NCBI GenBank assembly: GCA_013140415.1
Contig: JABFSW010000192.1
Span: forward strand, 1-8,218
Length of the DNA: 8,218 bases
Source of the DNA: Nitrosarchaeum sp.
GTDB lineage: Archaea > Thermoproteota > Nitrososphaeria > Nitrososphaerales > Nitrosopumilaceae
Direction: 5' to 3'
Shown: positions 1-6,632 of the stretch, one piece after another
Position numbering within the stretch: position 1 is the first letter of the stretch
Layout of the letters: each line of letters begins with the position of its first letter
Notes under the pieces: generated by a model
Databases searched by the model: none
What the model saw: the letters and a program-made list of their open reading frames with translations, nothing else
What the model was told of the DNA's origin: nothing
Program-made: the position numbers and the translations under genes

Positions 1-1319
1 AACCATTAGTGTTTATTCCACCAGAAAATATTTTTGATAATAAAACAATCACTCTATTAAAAAAATATGATTATAATTACATCAGTGCATCTGTTTCAAC
101 TGAGATTCCACCAAAATTTGTAAAATCTGATTTTTATCATTTTGATACAGCGATATCGACTGCAAGATTAGATCCTGTTACATCATATTGGAATCAATTT
201 TCAAAGGATAAAATCATGGAGCAAATTAATGACAGTTTATTTGATTATGGATACGCAGTAGTAATGATGCATCCATATGAATTTTCAAATTATGTTGATG
301 GTTCTTATGTAAATGAAGTAAATCAGACAAAATTTACTGAATTAAAAAGTATAATCTCAGATCTAAAGTCAAAAGGATATCTTTTAACCCCTATAGGAAA
401 AATTGACAAATATGACTCTGAAACATTCCAAAACACTGTCAAAAATCAAACAACTAGTAAAGAAAACATAAAACCAAATTGTAACTGCGTTGCATTTAAG
501 ATAGATAATGTACAGGATTTTTGGCTAAATGACGTTCAAAATAATTTGATCAATATGTTTTCAAATAATGAACTTCCAGTTACAATAAACATATTAGGTA
601 AATTTTTTGGTACTGATCCTAAAGTTGTTGATTTTCTAAAACAGCAGAACCAAAATGAAAATAATCAATTATCAGTAGGGATAAGGGGATGGGAGTACGT
701 TGATCATTCTTCATATGGCATAGAAGAGCAGTCATCTAGTATCCAACAAACAAACAAACAAATAAATAAAATTTTAGGATTTAATTCAGACATATTTTCA
801 CCACCATTTGGCAAGTTCAACAACAGCACACTAGATGCATCAAAACAAAATAACATATCATATATCAGTACAATGACTACAACAGACACACCAAATTTCA
901 AGTCAAATCCAATTCACATTCCCGAAACATCATACATGCCAAATTTAATAGATGATGATCCATTCCTTAAAGGAACAGTTGTTGAAAAAATGTTGGTAAA
1001 AATACAAACCCAACAAAAACAGTACGGATATGCACTAGTAAGTATGCAGCCTTCTGACTTTGCAGTAAGAGATGGTGAATTTAAAAACCAAATAAATGAA
1101 GAACGTATGCAATTACTTGAAGAATTAATTTCTCATCTCAAACAAAACAACATCAAAATTGTATCCTTGACAGATATTTCTCAAGAAGTGTCATTTGAAA
1201 AATATCCTGCATGGATTAAACAAATTTATGTTTGGAATAAACAAGGGCAAATAACAGATATAGAACTTGATAATGCAATTAACAACCTCATATCAAGAAT
1301 GATTATTATAACACATTAA
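1..1319 (+). CDS. Tandem polysaccharide-deacetylase-like protein, 5' truncated by the window
   Basis: The reading frame is open to the left edge, and the first possible start (GTG at 9) falls inside a domain, so the N-terminus is missing. Numbering from that GTG, residues 1-135 are the C-terminal half of a first NodB/DUF2334-like domain (FIPPEN, then YNYISA, then VVMMHPYEF with H88 retained). Residues about 158-395 form a second copy with the same landmarks (SPPFGKFNNSTLD, then ISYIST, then LVSMQPSDF). In the second copy the usual metal and catalytic positions are altered: ID166-N167 where an Asp-Asp is expected, R226 and Y230 in GIRGWEY where two His are expected, and Q347-P where the first copy has H-P. 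That copy is probably not a metal-dependent deacetylase. Residues 399-428 (YPAWIKQIYVWNKQGQI onward) match a short module I recognise from archaeal surface proteins, so extracytoplasmic location is likely, although the signal peptide lies outside the window. Substrate is unknown. Family call fairly sure; activity unsure. Confidence 0.75.
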   Translation, partial: PLVFIPPENIFDNKTITLLKKYDYNYISASVSTEIPPKFVKSDFYHFDTAISTARLDPVTSYWNQFSKDKIMEQINDSLFDYGYAVVMMHPYEFSNYVDGSYVNEVNQTKFTELKSIISDLKSKGYLLTPIGKIDKYDSETFQNTVKNQTTSKENIKPNCNCVAFKIDNVQDFWLNDVQNNLINMFSNNELPVTINILGKFFGTDPKVVDFLKQQNQNENNQLSVGIRGWEYVDHSSYGIEEQSSSIQQTNKQINKILGFNSDIFSPPFGKFNNSTLDASKQNNISYISTMTTTDTPNFKSNPIHIPETSYMPNLIDDDPFLKGTVVEKMLVKIQTQQKQYGYALVSMQPSDFAVRDGEFKNQINEERMQLLEELISHLKQNNIKIVSLTDISQEVSFEKYPAWIKQIYVWNKQGQITDIELDNAINNLISRMIIITH

Positions 1320-1345
1320 TTTGTTAGGACAAACATCATATTTAA

Positions 1346-1360
1346 TAAATAAAAATAGAA
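1346..1360 (-). terminator. Possible T-tract terminator of the response regulator gene
   Basis: Read on the minus strand, the stretch just after the stop codon of the response regulator is TTCTATTTTTATTTA. Archaeal termination typically uses T-rich tracts without a required hairpin. It lies in the 44-base gap between two convergent genes. Tentative, because the whole region is AT-rich. Confidence 0.3.
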
Positions 1361-1363
1361 TAA

Positions 1364-2317
1364 TTACATATTGATTAATTTGTAGTTGGGACTGGTTTTC
1401 CATCTACATTCATCAAATTTGAACTTATTTTCACATTTTAAACAAAGATAATCAGTTGAGATTTCTGAAGAAAACCCTTTACAATTATTGCAAATGTAAT
1501 GGTTTTGCATCACTCTGTAATCCACCCCTAATGCCTTTATAGTCTTGTTGCAACTAGGACATACATCATTTGTATACGTACTTTCTTCAGTAATATTTCC
1601 ACATTCATAATGTTCAATTAGTTTACCTAGTTTAAAATTGGAACTCTTGCAAGAAGGACAATAAAATGTCTGAGTTATTTTTACAGAATCACATTGATTA
1701 CAAGCAATTTCTTTTTTATCGTCAATACGGATTATCTTTCCTTTATCTTCTAGTTCTTTTAGATATGAAGTGATAGATTCATTAGAAAAACCAATTAATT
1801 GTTCGATCAAATTTAAGCTAATTTGTTTTGAAGAATTTATTATGAAATTAATCTGGTCATGGATTTGTGTTTGATCTTGTTTTTCTTGTTTTAGTATTTT
1901 GACTTGTTCAGGTTCCTCTTCAAAAAAAGACTGTTCTTTTTCAATAGTTTCAAAAATGGATTTAAGATTTTCAAAACGAATTGGTTTTTCTAAATATTGG
2001 TATACTCCTAACCTAATTAGTTCTTTAATTCCAACATCATCTTTTTCGGTAGCAGTTTCCAAGACAACTCGTGCATTTGGTTGAACTTCAAGCATCTGGG
2101 TAAGAATTGAACGTGCATCCATATCAGGAAGCATATAGTCAAGTAAAACTATTGGGTGTTTTTCAAGAGCCACAAGTTCTTTGAATGTTTCAATAGCAGT
2201 AGAGCCATTAGTACATGTATGAATTTGTGTATAACCTAACTTTTCTAGATAATTTTTTAACAACATACCTATGGCAGGACTGTCCTCAACAATCAAAACA
2301 TCATCTTTTGAACTCAT
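1364..2317 (-). CDS. Response regulator: receiver domain, winged helix, zinc-ribbon output region
   Basis: A 317-residue cytoplasmic two-component protein. Residues 5-128 are a CheY-like receiver: acidic pair E11-D12, phosphoacceptor D60 in VLLDYMLPD, T88 in VLETATE, aromatic switch Y108 and invariant K111 in YLEKPI. Residues about 150-200 look like a small helix-turn-helix or winged helix (SLNLIEQLIGFSNESITSYL, then KGKIIRI). The rest is cysteine-rich: C206/C209, C220/C223, C239, C253/C256, C276/C279, C292/C295 and C304, enough for about three zinc ribbons. This layout resembles the thaumarchaeal output domain TackOD1 found behind receivers; that name is from memory. No histidine kinase lies nearby, so the partner is unknown. 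The start is the ATG at 2317; no clear Shine-Dalgarno is present, while a TATA-like TTTTAAA lies about 40 bases upstream, so a short leader is likely. It could bind DNA, RNA or the basal transcription machinery. Confidence 0.9.
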   Translation of the reverse strand: MSSKDDVLIVEDSPAIGMLLKNYLEKLGYTQIHTCTNGSTAIETFKELVALEKHPIVLLDYMLPDMDARSILTQMLEVQPNARVVLETATEKDDVGIKELIRLGVYQYLEKPIRFENLKSIFETIEKEQSFFEEEPEQVKILKQEKQDQTQIHDQINFIINSSKQISLNLIEQLIGFSNESITSYLKELEDKGKIIRIDDKKEIACNQCDSVKITQTFYCPSCKSSNFKLGKLIEHYECGNITEESTYTNDVCPSCNKTIKALGVDYRVMQNHYICNNCKGFSSEISTDYLCLKCENKFKFDECRWKTSPNYKLINM

Positions 2318-2356
2318 CAGTGATTACTCTGTTTATAGTAGAATAAAAATTCCATG

Positions 2357-2363
2357 TTTAAAA
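2357..2363 (-). promoter_or_regulatory. TATA-like box for the response regulator gene
   Basis: On the minus strand this reads TTTTAAA. Placing transcription start about 26 bases downstream gives a start near 2334 and a leader of roughly 17 bases before the ATG at 2317. The composition is AT-rich, so chance is possible. Confidence 0.35.
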
Positions 2364-2407
2364 TCACAATGATTCATTCAATTTAATGAAAACAAGCCCA
2401 TAAATGG

Positions 2408-2465
2408 TTTATAAAATAATCAAATTTTTGACATACCGGTCACAGATGAATTTTAATTAATTTTT
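2408..2465. promoter_or_regulatory. Divergent promoter region between the response regulator and the DsbA-like gene
   Basis: This part of the 191-base divergent gap holds a palindromic TATA-like TTTATAAA (2408-2415), a short inverted repeat TGAC...GTCA (2429-2442) around ACCGGT, and a second AT-rich box TTTTAATTAATTTTT (2451-2465). The last one is the best-placed candidate for rightward transcription, giving a start near 2484. The inverted repeat could be an operator, but its arms are only four bases. Confidence 0.3.
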
Positions 2466-2598
2466 GATATTTACAGTATATTCTTCAGAATTTCAATATT
2501 AGAAACTGTTGCAGATCATAGTTCCAATCAATAATTTGAATTCATCAAACTTAGATGTGGTACAAAAGACTAAATGTCTCAAAAAAATTCAACTGTCA

Positions 2599-3303
2599 AT
2601 GATTCATGCTCCATCTTTGGTAATAGGTGCAGGAATTGCATCAGTTGCAATAATTGTGGCATTTTTAGCATTTGACATATTTAATGATGAACCAGAACTT
2701 ACAATAGAACCAACACCTACAATTCAAGAGTCAGGACCTGTAAAAATTACAGCAAATACATTTATGAAAAATGGGTCACCAATTCTTGGAGATGCTAATG
2801 CACCAGTAACATTGGTGGAATTTGGTGACTATCAGTGTTTTTTCTGTAATAAATTCTTCCATGAAACAGAAGATGCTCTTTTGAAAAACTATGTAGAAAC
2901 AGGCAAAATCAAAGTGATTTTTAAGGACTTTACAATTATTGGAGCAGATTCAGTGACTGCAGCTCATGCTGCTCACTGTGCAGATGATCAAGGAAAGTTT
3001 TGGGAATATCACGATACATTGTATAATCATTGGACAGGTGAAAATAATGGATGGGCAGCATCAAAGAATTTACTTCAGTTTGCAACGGACGTAGGATTGA
3101 ATACTGATGAATTCTCTAATTGTATGTTGGATTCAAAACACACTTCAATTATTGCAAATAGTAATCAGGATGCAAAAGACTTGGGATTGACAGGAACGCC
3201 AGCATTTTTTATCATTGGTCCAGATAATAAAATAACAAAGATCGGGGGAGCTCAGCCATATGATGTTTTTGAAAGAATTTTCAATTCAGAGTTGGAAAAA
3301 TAG
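2599..3303 (+). CDS. Membrane-anchored DsbA-family thiol oxidoreductase
   Basis: Counting from ATG 2599 (234 residues), residues 5-25 form one hydrophobic segment (APSLVIGAGIASVAIIVAFL) acting as a signal anchor, followed by an acidic, proline-rich linker (26-45). Residues about 60-230 form a DsbA/BdbD-type thioredoxin domain. It has GDANAPVTLVEFGDYQC leading into the active site C80-F-F-C83, the cis-proline P201 in TGTPAFF, and a second cysteine pair (C127 in AAHCADDQGKFWEYHD, C175 in FSNCMLD) often seen in this family. It should make or isomerise disulfides in exported proteins outside the membrane. The start is uncertain. The frame stays open upstream to TTG 2509, which adds 30 residues including a basic stretch (KTKCLKK) just before the membrane segment, and GTG 2554 is a third choice. 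No convincing Shine-Dalgarno marks any of them. It is monocistronic, followed by a separate promoter. Confidence 0.88.
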   Translation: MIHAPSLVIGAGIASVAIIVAFLAFDIFNDEPELTIEPTPTIQESGPVKITANTFMKNGSPILGDANAPVTLVEFGDYQCFFCNKFFHETEDALLKNYVETGKIKVIFKDFTIIGADSVTAAHAAHCADDQGKFWEYHDTLYNHWTGENNGWAASKNLLQFATDVGLNTDEFSNCMLDSKHTSIIANSNQDAKDLGLTGTPAFFIIGPDNKITKIGGAQPYDVFERIFNSELEK

Positions 3304-3329
3304 AAAAATCATAGATCATTTAGCAAAAA

Positions 3330-3338
3330 GTATATAAA
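3330..3338 (+). promoter_or_regulatory. TATA box of the HMG-CoA synthase operon
   Basis: GTATATAAA is a near-ideal archaeal TATA box in the 113-base gap. Transcription would start near 3361, giving an untranslated leader of about 55 bases. A run of six C (3351-3356) sits between the box and the inferred start, which is unusual in such AT-rich DNA. Confidence 0.65.
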
Positions 3339-3376
3339 AAATTGTAAAAACCCCCCAAGGAGTAAGATAGAATTAG

Positions 3377-3395
3377 CTCAATATCCTTATATGAG
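3377..3395 (+). other. Leader hairpin upstream of the HMG-CoA synthase ribosome binding site
   Basis: CTCAATATCCTTATATGAG can fold into a seven-pair stem with one bulged A and a CCTT loop. It ends four bases before the Shine-Dalgarno. The CCTT loop is itself complementary to the AGG units of that site, so an alternative pairing that hides the site is conceivable. Folding was done by eye. Confidence 0.35.
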
Positions 3396-3398
3396 TAT

Positions 3399-3407
3399 AG
3401 GAGGAGG
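3399..3407 (+). promoter_or_regulatory. Strong Shine-Dalgarno site of HMG-CoA synthase
   Basis: AGGAGGAGG lies nine bases before the ATG at 3417 and fixes that start. It is the only strong Shine-Dalgarno in the window; the other genes appear leaderless or weakly signalled. Confidence 0.75.
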
Positions 3408-3416
3408 CAAGCTAAG

Positions 3417-4811
3417 ATGGCAGCTGGAATAGACGATATTACAATTTACATACCAAGATTATACATAGATGCAGCTGATTTTGCAAAAGCCAGGGGATTA
3501 GATCCTGAAAAACTCCAAAAAGGTTTAGGAGTCTCTCAAATGGCAATTGTAGATACTAATCAAGACCCAGCATGTCTTGCAGCAAATGCATGTCTTCAGA
3601 TTATGCAGAAAAACAAGTTATCTCCAGAAGACATTGGAAGATTGTATGTATCCACTGAATCTTCATTTGATGAATCAAAGGCAATGAATTCTTATGTCAT
3701 CGGAATGTTAGAGCAGGTTTATGGTCAGGGTGCTTTTGAACACTGCGGTGGAGTAGAGACAAAATTTGCTTGTGTTAGTGGTTCTTATGCACTTTATGAT
3801 AATACTAATTGGATTAGAGCAGGAGAAGCAGAAGGAAAACATGCACTAGTTGTAGTATCAGACATTGCAAAATATGATATGGGCTCTAGTGGAGAGATGA
3901 CACAGGGGGCTGGTGCAGTAGTTATGCTACTTAATGATGAGCCAAGATTATTGGCATTTGATCCTAAAGCAACAGCGACATCAATTAAAGATGAATATGA
4001 TTTTTACAGACCATTTGGAAAAGAAACACCAATTGTACATGGTCAGTACTCTAATCTTTTGTATATGATTCAGGTAAGAAAAGCACTAGAAATTTACAAG
4101 AAAAAAGCTCTAGCATCAGGATTAATTAAGTTAGAGCCAGGTGAAACAATCCTGGATCATATGGATTATCTTAACATGCACTTACCATACAGTAACATGG
4201 GCAAAAAGGCTCTTGCGTATCTTGTAAGACATGAATGGCGCCAACTTCCAAGATGGAAAAAAATAATCCAAGAGATTGGCATACCAGAACCAGTACCAAA
4301 AGATCCACGTGGGACAATCGAATCAGTATTGGGAGATGAAGAATTTATGGCAAAAGACCATGAATTTACAAAATTATTTACAAAGACAATAGAATTCCAA
4401 GAAGTGTATGAAGCAAAACTTGCAAGCTCGTTAATTGCATCAAAAATGATTGGAAATCTGTACACAGCATCATTGTATCTTGGGTTTAGAAGCTGTCTTG
4501 AGTTTGAATATCAAAAGGGAATTGATTTGAATGGAAAACGAATTGGATTTGGCTCATATGGAAGTGGAAGTAGTGCAATGGTGTTTAGTGGTACAATTCA
4601 ACCTCAATACGAAGAAATTGTAAAAAATATGAATTTGGAGGCAGAACTTGCTCCAAGAAGGAAACTAACACTGCAAGAATACGAAATACTGCACGAAAAT
4701 AAGCTCTCGCCAGAAGAATCAATGCTTCATACAAAAAGAGAATTTGTTTTAGTGGATGTCAATACCACTGTTGAATCAAGAGGCGAAAGACGATATATAT
4801 TCAATGAATAA
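3417..4811 (+). CDS. mvaS: Hydroxymethylglutaryl-CoA synthase
   Basis: This enzyme condenses acetyl-CoA with acetoacetyl-CoA to HMG-CoA, the step before HMG-CoA reductase in the mevalonate route to archaeal isoprenoid lipids and quinones. The 464-residue protein has a thiolase fold with the three expected catalytic residues: E81 in VSTESSFDESK, C119 in ETKFACVSGSYAL (acyl-enzyme), and H255 in YLNMHLPYSNMGKKA. GNLYTASLYLG (346-356) and GSYGSGSSAMVF (379-390) are also typical. Length and the HLPY/GKKA region resemble the bacterial/eukaryotic MvaS class rather than the roughly 350-residue archaeal class; the segment at about 270-330 looks like the extra insertion of the longer class. The start is set by the Shine-Dalgarno. 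The stop TAA overlaps the next ATG by one base (TAATG), implying translational coupling to the downstream protein. Confidence 0.95.
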   Translation: MAAGIDDITIYIPRLYIDAADFAKARGLDPEKLQKGLGVSQMAIVDTNQDPACLAANACLQIMQKNKLSPEDIGRLYVSTESSFDESKAMNSYVIGMLEQVYGQGAFEHCGGVETKFACVSGSYALYDNTNWIRAGEAEGKHALVVVSDIAKYDMGSSGEMTQGAGAVVMLLNDEPRLLAFDPKATATSIKDEYDFYRPFGKETPIVHGQYSNLLYMIQVRKALEIYKKKALASGLIKLEPGETILDHMDYLNMHLPYSNMGKKALAYLVRHEWRQLPRWKKIIQEIGIPEPVPKDPRGTIESVLGDEEFMAKDHEFTKLFTKTIEFQEVYEAKLASSLIASKMIGNLYTASLYLGFRSCLEFEYQKGIDLNGKRIGFGSYGSGSSAMVFSGTIQPQYEEIVKNMNLEAELAPRRKLTLQEYEILHENKLSPEESMLHTKREFVLVDVNTTVESRGERRYIFNE

Positions 4812-5359
4812 TGCAAGAAGAACCAAACCCAATCAAAGATTTTCTATTTGATTACCTAAAAAAATCAGAAAAAAGAATTCAAGAATTAATATCACAATCA
4901 AAATTTATTGAAATAATTGATGATGTTTTAGAAAATTGTTACGACAGAGTAATGTCAATTGGTGGGAAAGAAGGTTTAGGAATTTTGGCTACTGGATTAT
5001 TACACTATCTTTTAACAAATGCACTAGTATCCAGTCAAAGAAAAATAGAATATGAAGGAATACAAATAGACATTATCATACCAGATTTAAAAACACTTAA
5101 AATTGATCCAAAAAAAACTTTGATAATATGTATCCCAAAAACTATTGACAAACCGATCATAGAGCAAAAACTGGAACAATTGGGAAAAATCCAACCTTTT
5201 AAAGACAATATTTGGCTAGTAATTACAAAGAAGCTAGATTTTCAAAATAAAACATATGTTATTGAAAAGAAAAATGCATCATTTTCAAAAATAATTTATA
5301 ATATTGCACAGTTTGTAAATGTTCAAGGTCAAAGCAAATTCAAAATACTACGTGTTTGA
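4811..5359 (+). CDS. Uncharacterised 182-residue protein coupled to HMG-CoA synthase
   Basis: I do not recognise a named family with confidence. The ATG overlaps the preceding stop by one base, so the gene is almost certainly in the same operon. Residues 1-50 are charged and helical (IKDFLFDYLKKSEKRIQELI). Then come a glycine-rich turn (GGKEGLGILATGLLHYLL, 51-68) and three likely strands: RKIEYEGIQIDIIIPD (77-92), KTLIICIPK (102-110) and NIWLVITKK (133-141). The helix-strand-strand order with D87 followed by a strand ending in K110 recalls the core of PD-(D/E)xK nuclease-like folds, but the acidic residue of the ExK motif is absent (I108-P109-K110), so a cut-competent nuclease is not supported. 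No membrane segment, signal peptide or cysteine motif is seen. Association with lipid precursor synthesis is by position only. Confidence 0.85.
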   Translation: MQEEPNPIKDFLFDYLKKSEKRIQELISQSKFIEIIDDVLENCYDRVMSIGGKEGLGILATGLLHYLLTNALVSSQRKIEYEGIQIDIIIPDLKTLKIDPKKTLIICIPKTIDKPIIEQKLEQLGKIQPFKDNIWLVITKKLDFQNKTYVIEKKNASFSKIIYNIAQFVNVQGQSKFKILRV

Positions 5360-5362
5360 AAA

Positions 5363-6052
5363 TTAACTCAACAAAGATTTAAAATTAATATTTTTTTTGA
5401 AAACACGATAAAGTGATGTATCGCTCATGTCATCGATAAATGGGATTGAGCCCAATACAGTCATGTTCGTCAAATTTTCTAAATCTCGTTTTAGTTCTTT
5501 CACATTGTAGCCATTAGTATCAAAATTATTAATTACAATTCCCTTAACTGGAATTTTGTATTTTTCACACATCTTACAAGTCATTACAGTATGATTTACA
5601 GTTCCAATTTTTGTTCTAGTGACAATTATTATAGACAATTTCATATCTTTGATCAAATTTGTTACAAAGTAATCTTGAAGAATAGGAGTCATTATACCAC
5701 CCATTCCTTCAACTAGCAACATTGAATGTAATTTTGATAATTTTTTGAATCTATTTAAGATCAGTTTAATGTTTGGTTTTATTTTCAAATTTTTCAATGC
5801 AGTATAAGGAGATGCAACGATTGGGAAAAATTGTGGATTTAGTAACATTTCAGAATCATTTACTTGAGCAGCATTTGCTAAAATTTCGACATCTTCGGAT
5901 TTGAATCCAGTTTTTTGTGCAGTTCCTGCAGCAAAAGGTTTCATTACCCCTACATCAATTTTCATCTTTCGAAGAGTGACTGCAAGACCAGTAGCAACAT
6001 ATGTTTTTCCAACATCAGTGTCAGTTCCTGTGATAAATATGGAATTCAACAA
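5363..6052 (-). CDS. bioD: ATP-dependent dethiobiotin synthetase
   Basis: This cytoplasmic enzyme closes the ureido ring of 7,8-diaminopelargonate with CO2 and ATP, the penultimate step of biotin synthesis. The 229-residue protein has the P-loop GTDTDVGKT (9-17) with K16/T17, VMKPFAAG with K38, an SED acid at D54, LLVEGMGGIMTPI with E115, and the nucleotide-binding strand GIVINNF with N175. Length matches the family. No ATG exists in frame upstream before a stop, so translation starts at TTG 6052 or the adjacent TTG 6049. It is convergent with the preceding gene, three bases apart. No other bio gene is in the window. The product presumably serves biotin-dependent acetyl-CoA/propionyl-CoA carboxylase of the carbon fixation cycle; that link is inferred. 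Confidence 0.93.
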   Translation of the reverse strand: MLNSIFITGTDTDVGKTYVATGLAVTLRKMKIDVGVMKPFAAGTAQKTGFKSEDVEILANAAQVNDSEMLLNPQFFPIVASPYTALKNLKIKPNIKLILNRFKKLSKLHSMLLVEGMGGIMTPILQDYFVTNLIKDMKLSIIIVTRTKIGTVNHTVMTCKMCEKYKIPVKGIVINNFDTNGYNVKELKRDLENLTNMTVLGSIPFIDDMSDTSLYRVFKKNINFKSLLS

Positions 6053-6267
6053 TAATTTATTAGAATATTTTATTGATTAATCTTTCACTTAACTAATTTT
6101 ATCAATTTCTTGTTATTGATATTCCAAAAATGTAATGAAATACAACAATAAACTAAAATTAGATAATAAATTTCTGATTTTAATCAACATTTTATTGTAA
6201 AATATCATTTTTGTGACTAAAACCATCTTATCCATGGGTATGTATCCTAGAGAAACTAGCTATAATC
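6053..6267. other. Divergent intergenic region between bioD and the small-protein operon
   Basis: This region is very AT-rich and has no convincing gene. A TATA-like GTAAAATATC (6197-6206) points right and would give a transcript starting near 6229, so the 6268 gene would have a leader of about 40 bases. For bioD, an AT box around 6092-6101 read on the minus strand is possible but weak. No RNA gene or strong hairpin was seen. Confidence 0.4.
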
Positions 6268-6435
6268 ATGCAAGAAAAAACACTGGCATTATTGAAACAG
6301 GATATTCTTACGTATTGGGCAGATTTGGAAAAGGGTGATTTTGAAGATAAGGATTTCTTAAAAGAGCTTAATGCATGTATTGGGTATTACAATGAGTACA
6401 AGCGTGGACAGATAATAAAAACAACAGAAAAATGA
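6268..6435 (+). CDS. Small 55-residue helical protein, first gene of a two-gene micro-operon
   Basis: The reading frame encodes 55 residues (starts MQEKTLALLKQDILTYW, ends RGQIIKTTEK). It is rich in charged and helical residues with a possible two-helix layout: about 2-22, then DFEDKDFLKELNACIGYYNEYK at about 24-45 with aromatic clusters. There is one cysteine (C37) and no zinc motif or membrane segment. Its stop overlaps the ATG of the next gene (ATGA), strong support for a real translated pair. No Shine-Dalgarno is visible. I do not recognise a family. Another short frame in the same transcript (ATG at 6234) overlaps its start and is the main competing interpretation. Confidence 0.6.
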   Translation: MQEKTLALLKQDILTYWADLEKGDFEDKDFLKELNACIGYYNEYKRGQIIKTTEK

Positions 6436-6575
6436 AGACAGAGATATGTTTTGATTGTTACAGGATAATGGAAAAAAGAGAAGAGAGCATAGAGGATAAT
6501 TACAGAGTAGTTTGGATTTGTGAATCATGTGGTAAGAGAAAATACGATGAACATGATCAATTAAAGATAAACTAA
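6432..6575 (+). CDS. 47-residue zinc-ribbon microprotein
   Basis: The start codon sits in the ATGA overlap with the upstream 55-residue gene. The protein begins MKTEICFDCYRIMEKR and has two CxxC knuckles, C6/C9 and C30/C33 (VWICESCGKRKYDE), spaced 20 residues apart as in a single treble-clef or rubredoxin-like zinc ribbon. The tail is charged. It most likely binds one zinc or iron atom. The role is unknown; small zinc ribbons of archaea are often taken to bind nucleic acid or proteins, which is inference here. Confidence 0.72.
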   Translation: MKTEICFDCYRIMEKREESIEDNYRVVWICESCGKRKYDEHDQLKIN

Positions 6576-6580
6576 CAACA

Positions 6581-6594
6581 CGATAATTATATCG
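6581..6594 (+). terminator. Hairpin after the small-protein operon
   Basis: CGATAATTATATCG forms a five-pair perfect stem with an ATTA loop, extendable by CAAC/GTTG with a two-base bulge. It begins six bases after the stop at 6575 and is followed by ATTTCTT. It may end or protect the 3' end of the upstream transcript. Confidence 0.35.
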
Positions 6595-6602
6595 TTGATT
6601 TC

Positions 6603-6610
6603 TTAATATA
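6603..6610 (+). promoter_or_regulatory. TATA-like box for the 37-residue zinc protein
   Basis: TTAATATA is centred about 26 bases before the ATG at 6633, the spacing expected for a leaderless archaeal transcript. Confidence 0.5.
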
Positions 6611-6632
6611 CTTGATTTAACATACAGTATTT

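Noticed and set aside
704..901. Leftward frame inside the deacetylase-like gene
   Set aside because: Antisense shadow of a gene with recognisable domains.
1899..2084. Rightward frame inside the response regulator gene
   Set aside because: Antisense shadow of the receiver domain; serine- and phenylalanine-rich as expected of such frames.
4166..4465. 99-codon leftward frame inside HMG-CoA synthase
   Set aside because: Antisense to a gene with all three catalytic residues; no independent support.
6113..6235. A 40-codon leftward frame upstream of bioD (MDKMVLVTKMIFYNK...)
   Set aside because: A hydrophobic, AT-driven composition could suggest a membrane microprotein, but there is no promoter spacing, start signal or motif to support it.
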